This document shows, piece after piece, positions 1-7,780 of a DNA stretch of 34,297 nt (positions within the stretch are counted from its first letter, which is position 1; each line of letters starts with the position of its first letter). Origin of the DNA: an uncultured Ilumatobacter sp. (lineage in GTDB: Bacteria; Actinomycetota; Acidimicrobiia; Acidimicrobiales; Ilumatobacteraceae); NCBI GenBank assembly GCA_938044705.1, contig CALIOL010000181.1, positions 1 through 34,297 of the forward strand. The letters are read 5' to 3'. A model generated the notes under the pieces. The model saw only the letters and a program-made list of their open reading frames with translations, was not told the DNA's origin and made no database searches. Made by a program: the position numbers and the translations under genes.

Positions 1-1
1 C

Positions 2-250
2 CACCAACTCGACGACGGCTCGTTCCGCATCAACGGGACCTTGCGCCACGACGAGTTCGAGGAGTGCACCGGTACGGCGTTGCCCGAAGGGGACTGGCAG
101 ACCGTTGCCGGGTACGTCATCGCTGCGCTGGACGAGATCCCTGCGGTGGGTGACCGGGTCAACACCGAGATCGGCCAGTTCGAAGTGCTGTCGATGGACG
201 CATACGCCATCGACACGTTGCGAGTACGCCTCAACGCCGACGCCTCCTGA
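2..250 (+). CDS. CorC/HlyC-type transporter-associated domain protein, C-terminal fragment
   Basis: The frame is open from the left edge and ends with TGA at 248-250, so only the last 82 codons are present. The visible residues (DGSFRINGTLRHDEFEE, then a Trp-Gln-Thr-Val-Ala-Gly-Tyr segment and an EIPAVGDRV turn followed by a beta-strand) match the CorC_HlyC transporter-associated domain. That domain closes hemolysin-family membrane proteins (DUF21, two CBS domains, CorC_HlyC). Family knowledge links these proteins to magnesium/cobalt efflux or ion homeostasis at the cytoplasmic membrane. The membrane and CBS parts would lie upstream of the window. The domain call is fairly secure, but the exact paralogue cannot be told. 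Confidence 0.8.
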   Translation, partial: HQLDDGSFRINGTLRHDEFEECTGTALPEGDWQTVAGYVIAALDEIPAVGDRVNTEIGQFEVLSMDAYAIDTLRVRLNADAS

Positions 251-301
251 TCGCCCGAAGGAGCGTCGAGCAACCGGACGCAGGGACGCTGAGGGCTGTC
301 G

Positions 302-307
302 TAGTGT
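302..307 (+). promoter_or_regulatory. -10 element of a leaderless promoter for the DinB-family gene
   Basis: TAGTGT fits TANNNT and lies 7 nt before the ATG at 315, with no Shine-Dalgarno sequence between them. The same arrangement precedes many other genes in the window, and it supports the ATG at 315 over upstream in-frame starts. Confidence 0.5.
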
Positions 308-314
308 CGACGAG

Positions 315-908
315 ATGGCCCTTTCAACAGACCCGAAGTCGGTTGCGGTGCGATACCTCGACGTCGCACACGAGGCGGTGCTGTGGAAGCTTGAGGGTTT
401 GAGTGAGTACGACCTTCGGCGGCCGCTCACGCCGACCGGCAGCAACTTGCTCGGCCTCGTCAAGCACCTGGCGACGGTCGAACTCGGCTACTTCGGGGTG
501 GTGTTCGGTCGCGAGCACGGACTCGAACTCGCCGAGTACGACGAGAACGAGCCCAGGGCCGACATGTACGCCCGCGCCGACGAGTCGAGCGGCGAGGTGT
601 TGGAGCTGTTCCGGGCGGCGCGAGACCATGCGGTCGCCACGATCGAGGCGCTCGACCTCGACGCCCCCGGTCATGTCCCCTGGTGGGGTGACAACAATCC
701 GATCAGTCTGCAGCTGATCATCGTGCACATGACCACCGAGATGTACCGGCACCTCGGCCAGATCGACATCATGCGCGAGGGGCTCGATGGTGCCGTCGGC
801 CTGCGAGAGGGCAACCACAACACAGCGCCCGGTGATGACGACTTCTGGCCGACGTACGTCGCAAAGCTCGACCAAATCGCTGAGGGGTTTCGAGACGTCG
901 AACAGTGA
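315..908 (+). CDS. DinB-family protein (DUF664 type)
   Basis: A 197-residue protein, a normal length for the DinB/DUF664 four-helix-bundle family. The helical pattern starts with SVAVRYLDVAHEAVLWKLEG and includes the family segment LLGLVKHLATVE. It ends with a helix carrying HMTTEMYRHLGQIDIMRE. His51, His138 and His146 are placed as the usual metal-binding triad. Members of this superfamily include thiol-dependent enzymes such as mycothiol-dependent isomerases and transferases, as well as uncharacterised stress proteins. The substrate here is unknown. The ATG at 315 was chosen because the family's first helix begins there and a TANNNT element sits 7 nt upstream. The stop is followed by a hairpin, so the gene is probably monocistronic. 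Confidence 0.85.
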   Translation: MALSTDPKSVAVRYLDVAHEAVLWKLEGLSEYDLRRPLTPTGSNLLGLVKHLATVELGYFGVVFGREHGLELAEYDENEPRADMYARADESSGEVLELFRAARDHAVATIEALDLDAPGHVPWWGDNNPISLQLIIVHMTTEMYRHLGQIDIMREGLDGAVGLREGNHNTAPGDDDFWPTYVAKLDQIAEGFRDVEQ

Positions 909-969
909 TGCGGATGCCGAGCTGGAGGCGTCGGTCCGGTGCCTGGTGTCCGAGGCGTGCCCCGTGGAT

Positions 970-991
970 GGGCGTGTGTGTGCGTACGCCC
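970..991 (+). terminator. Possible terminator hairpin after the DinB-family gene
   Basis: GGGCGT (970-975) and ACGCCC (986-991) form a perfect 6-bp stem around a GT-rich loop, followed by gctgtttcg. The T-run is short, so this is only a weak intrinsic terminator candidate. Confidence 0.35.
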
Positions 992-1010
992 GCTGTTTCG
1001 TGGCGACGTT

Positions 1011-1039
1011 TTGCCGAAATGAGTGGCCAAGGTTAGGTT
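1011..1039 (+). promoter_or_regulatory. Leaderless promoter of the secreted repeat protein
   Basis: A -35-like TTGCCG (1011-1016) is separated by 17 nt from TAGGTT (1034-1039). Six nucleotides later comes the GTG start at 1046, so the transcript probably begins at the start codon. Confidence 0.5.
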
Positions 1040-1045
1040 CGGCGG

Positions 1046-3265
1046 GTGACTCTGAGACGAACGAATGCTCGGCGGTGGCGGGCGACCATTGCGTTCGCAG
1101 CTGGGATCGCTGCGATGGTCCCGGGCACAGCGTCGGCCGGAGAGCCTGTTGCCGTCGATGTCGCCCGTCAGGCAGCGATCATCTCTGACGAGGAAGTCGA
1201 TGGGAGGCCACTGGAGTTCGGAGCCCTCGTGTTCGACCCGACGATCGAGGCGCCGGTTGGGATTCCCGGCACGAACGAAGTGGTCGGCGTACTCGAAGGT
1301 GATCGCCGTGTCGCTCGCCTCGATGTACGAACCGGCCGACTCCAAATCGGGGACTCGGTTCCGCACACGTCCGGGTTTCGGAAGTTGCCGACCATCACCT
1401 CGGATGGGCAATCGGTCGTCGTGTTCAGTACCGACACCAACCGGGTCGTTCGTGCCCATCGCTACAACCTGGAAACGCTGAGCCTTGGTTCCACCGTCAA
1501 TCTCACGCCGGCGCTCGGCGCGAACGAGGTCGTCTTTGGGGCGCACGCCGTTGCTGGAGGCGGTGACGCGATTGTCGTACATGGTCGGCGCATTGCGTTT
1601 CTCGTCGACGAGATTGGAATCGCTCCCAACCGGGTCGTCACTGCCAGTGAGCTGTACGACGTGGACGCATCCGTCCCCGGTCGGGCCGTGGTGAGCGTCG
1701 GCGTTGATGACGACATCGACATCGACTCGCTGGGCGGGATCCACGCGCTGGAGATTGACGATCAAGGTCTGACGCTTGGTGAGCGGATCATCGAAGGATT
1801 TGCTGACTTCGACGGGCTGTTCGTGCGTGGCGACGAGATCGTCACTCAGAACGCCGTGCATGATCTCGACGGCAACCGACTTCGAACGGCGACGCCGTTT
1901 GACCTCGCGATCGACGACCCGACCGAGCCCCTGAGGTACACGCATGCTGACAGCTCGCCAGTCGTCGTCTTCGACGAGGTCGACGGTGAGGCGTTGACCG
2001 AGGGCCGTGAATGCCGCTTCTCTTCGGGATACGTGGTCATCGGCAATGGGCTGGCGGCGAAGCGAGGTGCGGTGGGCGGCACCGTCATCGTCAACGTTCT
2101 CGATGCATGCGGTTCGTATGGTGAATTCACGCCTGTCGACCCTGCGCGAGTTCTCGACACCCGCACCGGGCAGGGGCTCGGAGGTGCACCGGCGCGAATC
2201 AACGGTGGCGACACCCTTAGGGTCAAGATTCATGGGTTCGCTGGCGTGCCCGAGGACGGGGTCGAATCGGTGGTGCTGAACGTGACGGGTCTTCGTCAGC
2301 GAGACACCGAAGGAGTGTTGAACTTCGTCACCGTCTGGCCGGCAGGGTTCGAGCAGCCAACAGTGTCGAATCTCAACATCGGTGAGAACGAAGTCGTCGG
2401 CAACATGGTGACGGTGTCGACTGCGGCGGGAGGATTCGTCGACGTCTACAGCGACGTCGGGACCATGGATCTCACCATCGACGTGATGGGCTACTTCGCC
2501 TCGGCGACAGCGCCGGCCGCAGCCCGATTCCAGAACGTCGACAACGTGCGCCTTGTGGACACTCGGGAAACGGGTACCCCGCTCGGTGAAGGACGTCGGT
2601 TGACCGTGGATGCGAGCGAATCTCGGGTCGTTCAAGAAACGGTCGCCGATGAGATCGTTGCGCTCGTCGTCAACGTCACGGCGGTCCAGCCGACGAAGCG
2701 GAGCCATTTCCGGATCTTCCCGAACGGGGCGCCAGTGCCGGATGCATCGTCAGCCAACTTCGAGGCGCGGCGGAACACCAACCGACTCGTCACCGTGAAG
2801 TCGGCTGGTGGTGCGATTGACGTGTGGAACAGCGAAGGCGAAACTCACCTCACCGTCGACCTCGTCGGGGTCTACGTCGATGGAGGCGGTTTCGTGCCGG
2901 CCGGAGGTCGGTTCATCGGCTTGGTGCCGTTTCGCGAGCTCGACACCCGCGTCGACAGTCCATTCGAGGGGAACGGCTCCATCCCGGAAGAGTTCTTGAT
3001 CTCGATGCCGGGTTGGCGGTCACACATCGAACTGGTCGTCAACCTGACGGCGATCCGGCCGACGAGGACCGGGTTTCTCTCGGCCGGTCCGTGGACGGGC
3101 GACTTCGAACCATTCCTGGAGACGTCGGCGTTGAACTTCGGTCCCAACGCTGTCGTGGCCAACCAGTCGATCATTCGCACATCGTCCGATGGTGAGATCG
3201 GGGTCTTCAACGGCGCCGGAAATACCCACGTGGCAATGGACGTGTTCGGGTTCTACACGCCGTAG
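1046..3265 (+). CDS. Secreted protein with three C-terminal LDTR/VLNVTA repeats
   Basis: A 739-residue protein with an N-terminal signal peptide: a basic start (TLRRTNARRWR), a hydrophobic core, and a likely cleavage after Ala-Ser-Ala near residue 31. Residues ~35-355 are beta-rich with repeated short strands, perhaps a propeller-like fold, and match no family I can name. From ~359 to the end are three related modules of ~125-130 residues (about 359-487, 491-614, 615-739). Each opens with a phrase like PARVLDTRTG, continues with VVLNVTAV-type and SNLNF-type strands, and ends with THLTVDVxGYF. Similar modules are common at the C-termini of secreted proteins from Actinobacteria, where the role is unknown and cell-surface binding is only a guess. 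The start is supported by a -10 element 6 nt upstream. It ends 53 bp before uvrB, which has its own promoter. Confidence 0.75.
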   Translation: MTLRRTNARRWRATIAFAAGIAAMVPGTASAGEPVAVDVARQAAIISDEEVDGRPLEFGALVFDPTIEAPVGIPGTNEVVGVLEGDRRVARLDVRTGRLQIGDSVPHTSGFRKLPTITSDGQSVVVFSTDTNRVVRAHRYNLETLSLGSTVNLTPALGANEVVFGAHAVAGGGDAIVVHGRRIAFLVDEIGIAPNRVVTASELYDVDASVPGRAVVSVGVDDDIDIDSLGGIHALEIDDQGLTLGERIIEGFADFDGLFVRGDEIVTQNAVHDLDGNRLRTATPFDLAIDDPTEPLRYTHADSSPVVVFDEVDGEALTEGRECRFSSGYVVIGNGLAAKRGAVGGTVIVNVLDACGSYGEFTPVDPARVLDTRTGQGLGGAPARINGGDTLRVKIHGFAGVPEDGVESVVLNVTGLRQRDTEGVLNFVTVWPAGFEQPTVSNLNIGENEVVGNMVTVSTAAGGFVDVYSDVGTMDLTIDVMGYFASATAPAAARFQNVDNVRLVDTRETGTPLGEGRRLTVDASESRVVQETVADEIVALVVNVTAVQPTKRSHFRIFPNGAPVPDASSANFEARRNTNRLVTVKSAGGAIDVWNSEGETHLTVDLVGVYVDGGGFVPAGGRFIGLVPFRELDTRVDSPFEGNGSIPEEFLISMPGWRSHIELVVNLTAIRPTRTGFLSAGPWTGDFEPFLETSALNFGPNAVVANQSIIRTSSDGEIGVFNGAGNTHVAMDVFGFYTP

Positions 3266-3284
3266 CGCCCCGAGGTCGTGCTGG

Positions 3285-3298
3285 CGAACGCCTGTTCG
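3285..3298 (+). promoter_or_regulatory. LexA/SOS box of uvrB
   Basis: CGAAC-GCCT-GTTCG is a perfect palindrome with the CGAAC-N4-GTTCG pattern bound by LexA in Gram-positive bacteria and Actinobacteria. It lies 7 nt upstream of the -10 element and covers the expected -35 region, so LexA binding should repress uvrB until DNA damage. Confidence 0.8.
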
Positions 3299-3305
3299 TT
3301 CGGGG

Positions 3306-3311
3306 TAGAAT
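3306..3311 (+). promoter_or_regulatory. -10 element of uvrB (leaderless)
   Basis: TAGAAT is one mismatch from TATAAT and ends 7 nt before the ATG at 3319. No Shine-Dalgarno sequence is present, which implies a leaderless mRNA. Confidence 0.7.
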
Positions 3312-3318
3312 CTGATCC

Positions 3319-5454
3319 ATGACCGACGTCGCTGAACCAGGAGTCGAGCCTGTGGGGAACGCTGCGAAGATCGAGCAGGACCTGCTTCTCCTCGACGGTG
3401 ACGTGCAAGCCGAGAATTACGGCGTGGGCGAAGACCGCAAGTTCAAGGTCGAGTCGGAGTGGGAACCCGCAGGGGCTCAGCCCGCGGCAATCGAAGCGCT
3501 GTCCAAGGGTGTGGACGAGGGGCAGCGCTTCCAGACGCTGCTCGGCATCACCGGGTCCGGCAAGTCGGCCACGATTGCGTGGACGATCGAGAAGACGCAG
3601 CGGCCCACGCTGATCCTTGCGCCGAACAAGTCGCTCGCCGCGCAGCTGGCCCAGGAGATGCGTGACTTCTTCCCGAACAACCGGGTCGAGTACTTCGTGT
3701 CGTACTACGACTACTACCAACCCGAGGCGTACATCCCGTCGAGCGACACCTTCATCGAGAAGGACTCGTCGGTGAACGACGAGATCGACCGGTTGCGTCA
3801 CTCTGCTACCGCAGCGCTGCTGACCCGTCGCGACACGATCGTCGTCGCGTCGGTGTCGTGCATCTATGGCATGGGGAACCCCGAGGAGTACCGCGGGCAC
3901 CTGCTCGATCTCAATGTTGGCGTCGACTACGACATGCGCTCGATCCTGCGTCGGCTCGTCGACATGCAGTACGACCGCAACGACATGACCCTCGGCCGCG
4001 GCAACTTCCGAGTCCGGGGTGACACCATCGAGGTTCACCCCGCCTACGAGGAAAACGTGCTGCGTGTCGAGATGTTCGGCGACACCATCGAGCGCATCAC
4101 CACGATCGACCCGATCACCGGGGAGAACCTGCGTGATCTCGATCGCGCCTACGTCTTCCCGGCCACGCACTACGCCACGTCGGCAGAACGTCTGCAGACG
4201 GCGATGGGCAAGATCGAGAATGAGCTGCAGGTGCGGCTCAAGGAGTTCGAAGAGCAAGACAAATTGCTCGAAGCCCAACGACTTCGCATGCGGACGTCGT
4301 ACGACCTCGAGATGATGAGCGAAGTCGGCTACTGCAACGGCATCGAGAACTACTCGATGCACATGGACGGACGCGAGTACGGCGAGCCCCCGTTCACCCT
4401 GCTCGACTACTTCCCCGAGGACTATCTGCTGGTCATCGACGAGAGTCACGTCGCGGTGCCCCAGCTCCATGGTCAATACGCAGGAGACCGAAGTCGTAAG
4501 GACATGCTCGTCGAGCACGGTTTCCGGCTTCCGTCGGCTCGAGACAACCGGCCCCTCACGTTCGAAGAAGTGCTCGGGCGCGTCAATCAAGGCATCTTCG
4601 TCTCGGCAACGCCGTCCGAGTACGAGACGCGCGTGTCGACCAACCTCGTCGAGCAAGTCATCCGACCGACCGGCCTCGTCGACCCCGAAGTGATCGTGAA
4701 ACCCACCAAGGGCCAGATCGACGACTTGATGGAGCTGGTCAATGGGCGCATCGCCATGGGGGACCGGGCGCTCGTCACGACGCTGACCAAGAAGATGGCC
4801 GAGGACCTCACCGACTACCTCCTCGAACAAGGGCTGCGAGTCCGGTACCTGCACTCCAACATCGACACCATTCAGCGCATCGAGATCCTCCGCGCGCTGC
4901 GTCTCGGCGAGTTCGACGTACTGGTGGGCATCAACCTCTTGCGCGAGGGTCTCGACCTGCCCGAAGTCTCGCTCGTCTGCATTCTCGACGCTGACAAAGA
5001 AGGCTTCCTGCGCTCCGAGACGTCGCTGATCCAGATGATCGGCCGTGCCGCTCGAAACGTCGACGGCCAAGTCGTGATGTACGCCGACAAGATCACCGAC
5101 TCGATGCAGACAGCGATCGACACCACCCAGGAGCGTCGCAAGGTCCAGCTCGCGTACAACGAAGAGCACGGAATCAACCCCGAGACCATTCGCAAAGCAG
5201 TCGGGGACATCTTGTCGATGCTGCGAGGGCCCGAAGATCGCGCACCGGTGCCGGGCAAGGACCGCCGCCGTCAACGCGAGCGCGACAAGGTGCAGAGCGA
5301 GTTGAAGAATCTGCCGCAGCAGGAGCTGACGCGCCTGATCCAGACCCTCGAAGAAGAAATGCACGCCGCTTCTGCCGACCTCAAGTTCGAGTACGCGGCG
5401 AAGCTGCGCGACGAGATCAACGATCTGCGTCGTCAAGTGGTGGATGCCGGCTGA
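3319..5454 (+). CDS. uvrB: Excinuclease ABC subunit UvrB
   Basis: UvrB is the DNA-loading and damage-verifying helicase-like subunit of nucleotide excision repair. It accepts DNA from UvrA and positions UvrC. The 711-residue protein has Walker [11 protein letters not shown] (Lys82). The damage-verification hairpin region is [21 protein letters not shown]-like. The helicase motifs include VIDESHV and [12 protein letters not shown], and the IGRAARN arginine motif is present. A UVR domain at ~670-706 is the UvrC contact. The usual PAGDQPxAI motif reads PAGAQPAAI. About 40 residues precede the conserved core, a longer acidic N-terminus than usual. The start is fixed by the leaderless promoter, and the next possible starts would cut into the core. 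An SOS box covers the promoter. Confidence 0.97.
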   Translation: MTDVAEPGVEPVGNAAKIEQDLLLLDGDVQAENYGVGEDRKFKVESEWEPAGAQPAAIEALSKGVDEGQRFQTLLGITGSGKSATIAWTIEKTQRPTLILAPNKSLAAQLAQEMRDFFPNNRVEYFVSYYDYYQPEAYIPSSDTFIEKDSSVNDEIDRLRHSATAALLTRRDTIVVASVSCIYGMGNPEEYRGHLLDLNVGVDYDMRSILRRLVDMQYDRNDMTLGRGNFRVRGDTIEVHPAYEENVLRVEMFGDTIERITTIDPITGENLRDLDRAYVFPATHYATSAERLQTAMGKIENELQVRLKEFEEQDKLLEAQRLRMRTSYDLEMMSEVGYCNGIENYSMHMDGREYGEPPFTLLDYFPEDYLLVIDESHVAVPQLHGQYAGDRSRKDMLVEHGFRLPSARDNRPLTFEEVLGRVNQGIFVSATPSEYETRVSTNLVEQVIRPTGLVDPEVIVKPTKGQIDDLMELVNGRIAMGDRALVTTLTKKMAEDLTDYLLEQGLRVRYLHSNIDTIQRIEILRALRLGEFDVLVGINLLREGLDLPEVSLVCILDADKEGFLRSETSLIQMIGRAARNVDGQVVMYADKITDSMQTAIDTTQERRKVQLAYNEEHGINPETIRKAVGDILSMLRGPEDRAPVPGKDRRRQRERDKVQSELKNLPQQELTRLIQTLEEEMHAASADLKFEYAAKLRDEINDLRRQVVDAG

Positions 5455-5513
5455 CCAGCTTGGTCGATCAGGCGTGAGCGCACGCGCTAGCTCTTCGGCA
5501 GTTTAGAAACCCG

Positions 5514-5519
5514 CAGTAT
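5514..5519 (+). promoter_or_regulatory. Possible -10 element of the PAS-GGDEF-EAL gene
   Basis: CAGTAT (matching TATAAT at positions 2, 5 and 6) ends 6 nt before the ATG at 5526. The spacing equals that of the other leaderless promoters here, but the first base is off consensus. A perfect 4+4 inverted repeat, GTTTAGAAAC (5501-5510), lies just upstream and could be an operator. Confidence 0.35.
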
Positions 5520-5525
5520 CGGCCG

Positions 5526-7760
5526 ATGACATCGTTGATGGACTCGGTGTTCCGGAACCGTGCGGGGGATGCTCCGAGGGCTGCGCAAATCGGTCGCGGC
5601 CTCGAACAGCCGGTTTCACCGAGAGACGCGTATGTAATCGCACGGTTCATCGCCTTCGCAGCGCTTGCGCTGGTGGCATGGAGCTTTCAGGACGGGGCGA
5701 CGTCGCAGCGTCTCGCGTTGTTGCTTGTCGGCGCCGCAATTGCCCAGCCGGCGCTTCCGCTCTTCGGGAGCGATCAGGACTCGTATCGACTCGTGCAAGT
5801 CATTTCGGACGTGCTCACCTCTGCGATCGCAGTGTTTCTCGCTCCGGCGTACTTCTGGCTCGGCGTGGTCGGGGTGGCGTCGATCGTCGCCAACTTTGCC
5901 GTTCTGACTCCAATGCGCAGATACGTCCCTGTAGCGATCTGCTCGGTCGCCGCAATCGGTGCGGCCGGTGCGTTGACGGGGATCGATCAGTTCGCTCGCG
6001 CCGCCCTGCTGTTGGCGATTCTCGCGGCAGGCCATGGCTACATGGGCGCTCGAACGCGCCAATCGATGGGCGCAGCTCGTGGCGATGTCCTCGAGGCGAT
6101 CAGCGCCGCAGGCGGATTCGCGTACGTTTGTGACCTGCAGACTGGACGCATCGTGGACGTCGCGGGTGACGTCGAGCGCGTCGTCGGGTGGGATACGGAC
6201 TCTTGGAAGCTGGTCGACCACCGAGATCTCATCCATCCGGACGATCTGTCCGGATTCTGGCTCGATTTCGACGATGCGAAGGTCGGCGAATACGCGGACC
6301 GAACCGCACGCTTTCGGCGCCCAGACGGCACATGGGTCTGGATCCGCGATCTGACGCGCGTTGTCACGATCGCAGGGCGTCGCTCCCTCCGCGGGTTCAG
6401 CATCGACGTGTCCTCCCAGCAGGACGGCCTCGCCAGAGTCGAGAACGAGGCGGCAACCGACGAGCTGACCGGACTTCCCAACCGGCGAGCTCTCCTTGCA
6501 GAGTTGGCTGTGCGCGAGCATCAGGTGGGCCATCATCTCGTCCTGATCGACCTGAACCGTTTCAAGGAGGTCAACGACACGCTCGGACACGACGCTGGAG
6601 ACGAATTGTTGGAGGTCGTTGCTGATCGCGTCTCCGCATGCCTCGGCCCGACTGATGTGCTGGCTCGGCTGGGAGGAGACGAATTCGCCATCATCTTCGA
6701 CGGCGAACTCGACGAGGTGCACGTGGCCGCTGAAGTAGAACGAGTTGCGTTCGAGGTCGAACGGCCGGTGGAAGTCTCTGGAGTCGTGGTCACGGTTTCG
6801 TTGTCGGCGGGAATCGTTCGTGCCGAACAGGGGGCAAGCGACCCAGTCACGATGCTTCGCCACTCGGACATCTCGATGTATGCGGCCAAGCGCACCGGCG
6901 TCACGTCTGTGCTCTTCGACCGAGCGCTCGAAGCCGTGACGAGCCGACAGGCTGCGATCATCGGTTCGCTGAGGGAAGCCCTCGACTCGGGCGACCTGTG
7001 CCTCCACTTCCAGCCGATCATGGACGTCGGCACCGGGGTGATGGCGGGCGTCGAGGGACTCGCCCGGTGGGATCACCCCGACTTCGGACTGTTGACCCCT
7101 GAGGCGTTCCTGAACACCGTGTTGATGTCGGAGCAGTCGGGTGAGTTCACACGTCGCATGGTCCTCCATGGAGTGGCCGCCGCCAGCGAGCTGGTCTCAG
7201 CAGGAATCGACGTCACCGTCGCTGTGAACCTGCCGGTGCGAGTCCTCGAGGATCCGGCCTTTGACCGGTTCGTGCTCGAGTCGTGCGACGCCCATGGAGT
7301 CGACACTGGACGACTCGTCTTCGAGATTGCCGAGCAGGACATTCACGACACGGTGTCGATCACGTCAGCGATCGACCGAGTCGTCCAGATGGGTTCGACG
7401 ATCTCGGTCGATGACTTCGGAACCGGACATGCGACCTTTGAGCGACTCCGCTGGGGCAACGTCGAGCAGCTGAAGCTTGGCAACGAGGCGATTCGCGACG
7501 CGGTGGAACGCTCCCGCGACCGGGCAATCCTCAAGTCGGTGCTCGGTTTGGCGGTCGAACTCGGGTACTCCGTGGTCGCGGAAGGAGTCGAGACGCACGA
7601 GCAACTCGATCTCCTTCGGACGTTCGGGTGTCCGTTGGTGCAGGGCTACCTCTTTGCTCCGGCGATGCCGATCGATGCGGTCATCGAGTTCGCAGCAGCG
7701 CAACGAGGTCGCGGTGAAGCCGGGCGAGTCTCCTCGGTGCCTCCGAGGCCGTTCGACTGA
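5526..7760 (+). CDS. Membrane-bound PAS-GGDEF-EAL cyclic-di-GMP protein
   Basis: This 744-residue protein is predicted to make and/or degrade the second messenger cyclic di-GMP. Residues ~37-170 hold about five hydrophobic segments, a membrane sensor input. A PAS fold of the PAS_3 type follows at ~186-297 (IHPDDLSGF, FRRPDGTWVWIRD). The GGDEF domain (~308-470) opens with ATDELTGLPNR and has an intact GGDEF at 383-387. The inhibitory RxxD site upstream reads GPTD, so product inhibition is probably lost. The EAL domain (~485-730) has EGL in place of EAL near residue 509. It keeps the other catalytic-type residues: Asn in VAVNLP, Glu in FEIAEQ, the DDFGTG pair near 628, Lys in QLKLG, Glu in VAEGVET, and QGY. 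Both activities therefore look possible. No ribosome binding site is seen, so a leaderless start is likely. Confidence 0.9.
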   Translation: MTSLMDSVFRNRAGDAPRAAQIGRGLEQPVSPRDAYVIARFIAFAALALVAWSFQDGATSQRLALLLVGAAIAQPALPLFGSDQDSYRLVQVISDVLTSAIAVFLAPAYFWLGVVGVASIVANFAVLTPMRRYVPVAICSVAAIGAAGALTGIDQFARAALLLAILAAGHGYMGARTRQSMGAARGDVLEAISAAGGFAYVCDLQTGRIVDVAGDVERVVGWDTDSWKLVDHRDLIHPDDLSGFWLDFDDAKVGEYADRTARFRRPDGTWVWIRDLTRVVTIAGRRSLRGFSIDVSSQQDGLARVENEAATDELTGLPNRRALLAELAVREHQVGHHLVLIDLNRFKEVNDTLGHDAGDELLEVVADRVSACLGPTDVLARLGGDEFAIIFDGELDEVHVAAEVERVAFEVERPVEVSGVVVTVSLSAGIVRAEQGASDPVTMLRHSDISMYAAKRTGVTSVLFDRALEAVTSRQAAIIGSLREALDSGDLCLHFQPIMDVGTGVMAGVEGLARWDHPDFGLLTPEAFLNTVLMSEQSGEFTRRMVLHGVAAASELVSAGIDVTVAVNLPVRVLEDPAFDRFVLESCDAHGVDTGRLVFEIAEQDIHDTVSITSAIDRVVQMGSTISVDDFGTGHATFERLRWGNVEQLKLGNEAIRDAVERSRDRAILKSVLGLAVELGYSVVAEGVETHEQLDLLRTFGCPLVQGYLFAPAMPIDAVIEFAAAQRGRGEAGRVSSVPPRPFD

Positions 7761-7768
7761 CATCGCAA

Positions 7769-7774
7769 TACCCT
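7769..7774 (+). promoter_or_regulatory. -10 element of the LOG-like gene (leaderless)
   Basis: TACCCT fits TANNNT and lies 6 nt before the ATG at 7781, only 8 nt after the stop of the preceding gene. No Shine-Dalgarno sequence is present. Confidence 0.5.
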
Positions 7775-7780
7775 TCGAAC

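Noticed and set aside
671-2707. Long open frame on the minus strand opposite the secreted repeat protein
   Set aside because: It is Arg/Asp/His-rich without any domain, crosses gene boundaries, and mirrors GC-rich codon structure of the real plus-strand gene.
3253-5436. 727-codon open frame antisense to uvrB
   Set aside because: It lies fully opposite a certain gene. Its Val/Leu/Asp/His-rich composition is typical of an antisense shadow in high-GC DNA.
5504-5530. WhiG-like sigma site (TAGA ... GCCGATGA) before the PAS-GGDEF-EAL gene
   Set aside because: The supposed -10 would overlap the start codon and the -35 is only partly matched. A CAGTAT element with leaderless spacing explains the start better.
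7750-7780. GTTCG...CGAAC inverted pattern before the LOG-like gene as an SOS box
   Set aside because: The half-sites are in the opposite order and about 20 nt apart. LexA boxes need GAAC-N4-GTTC.
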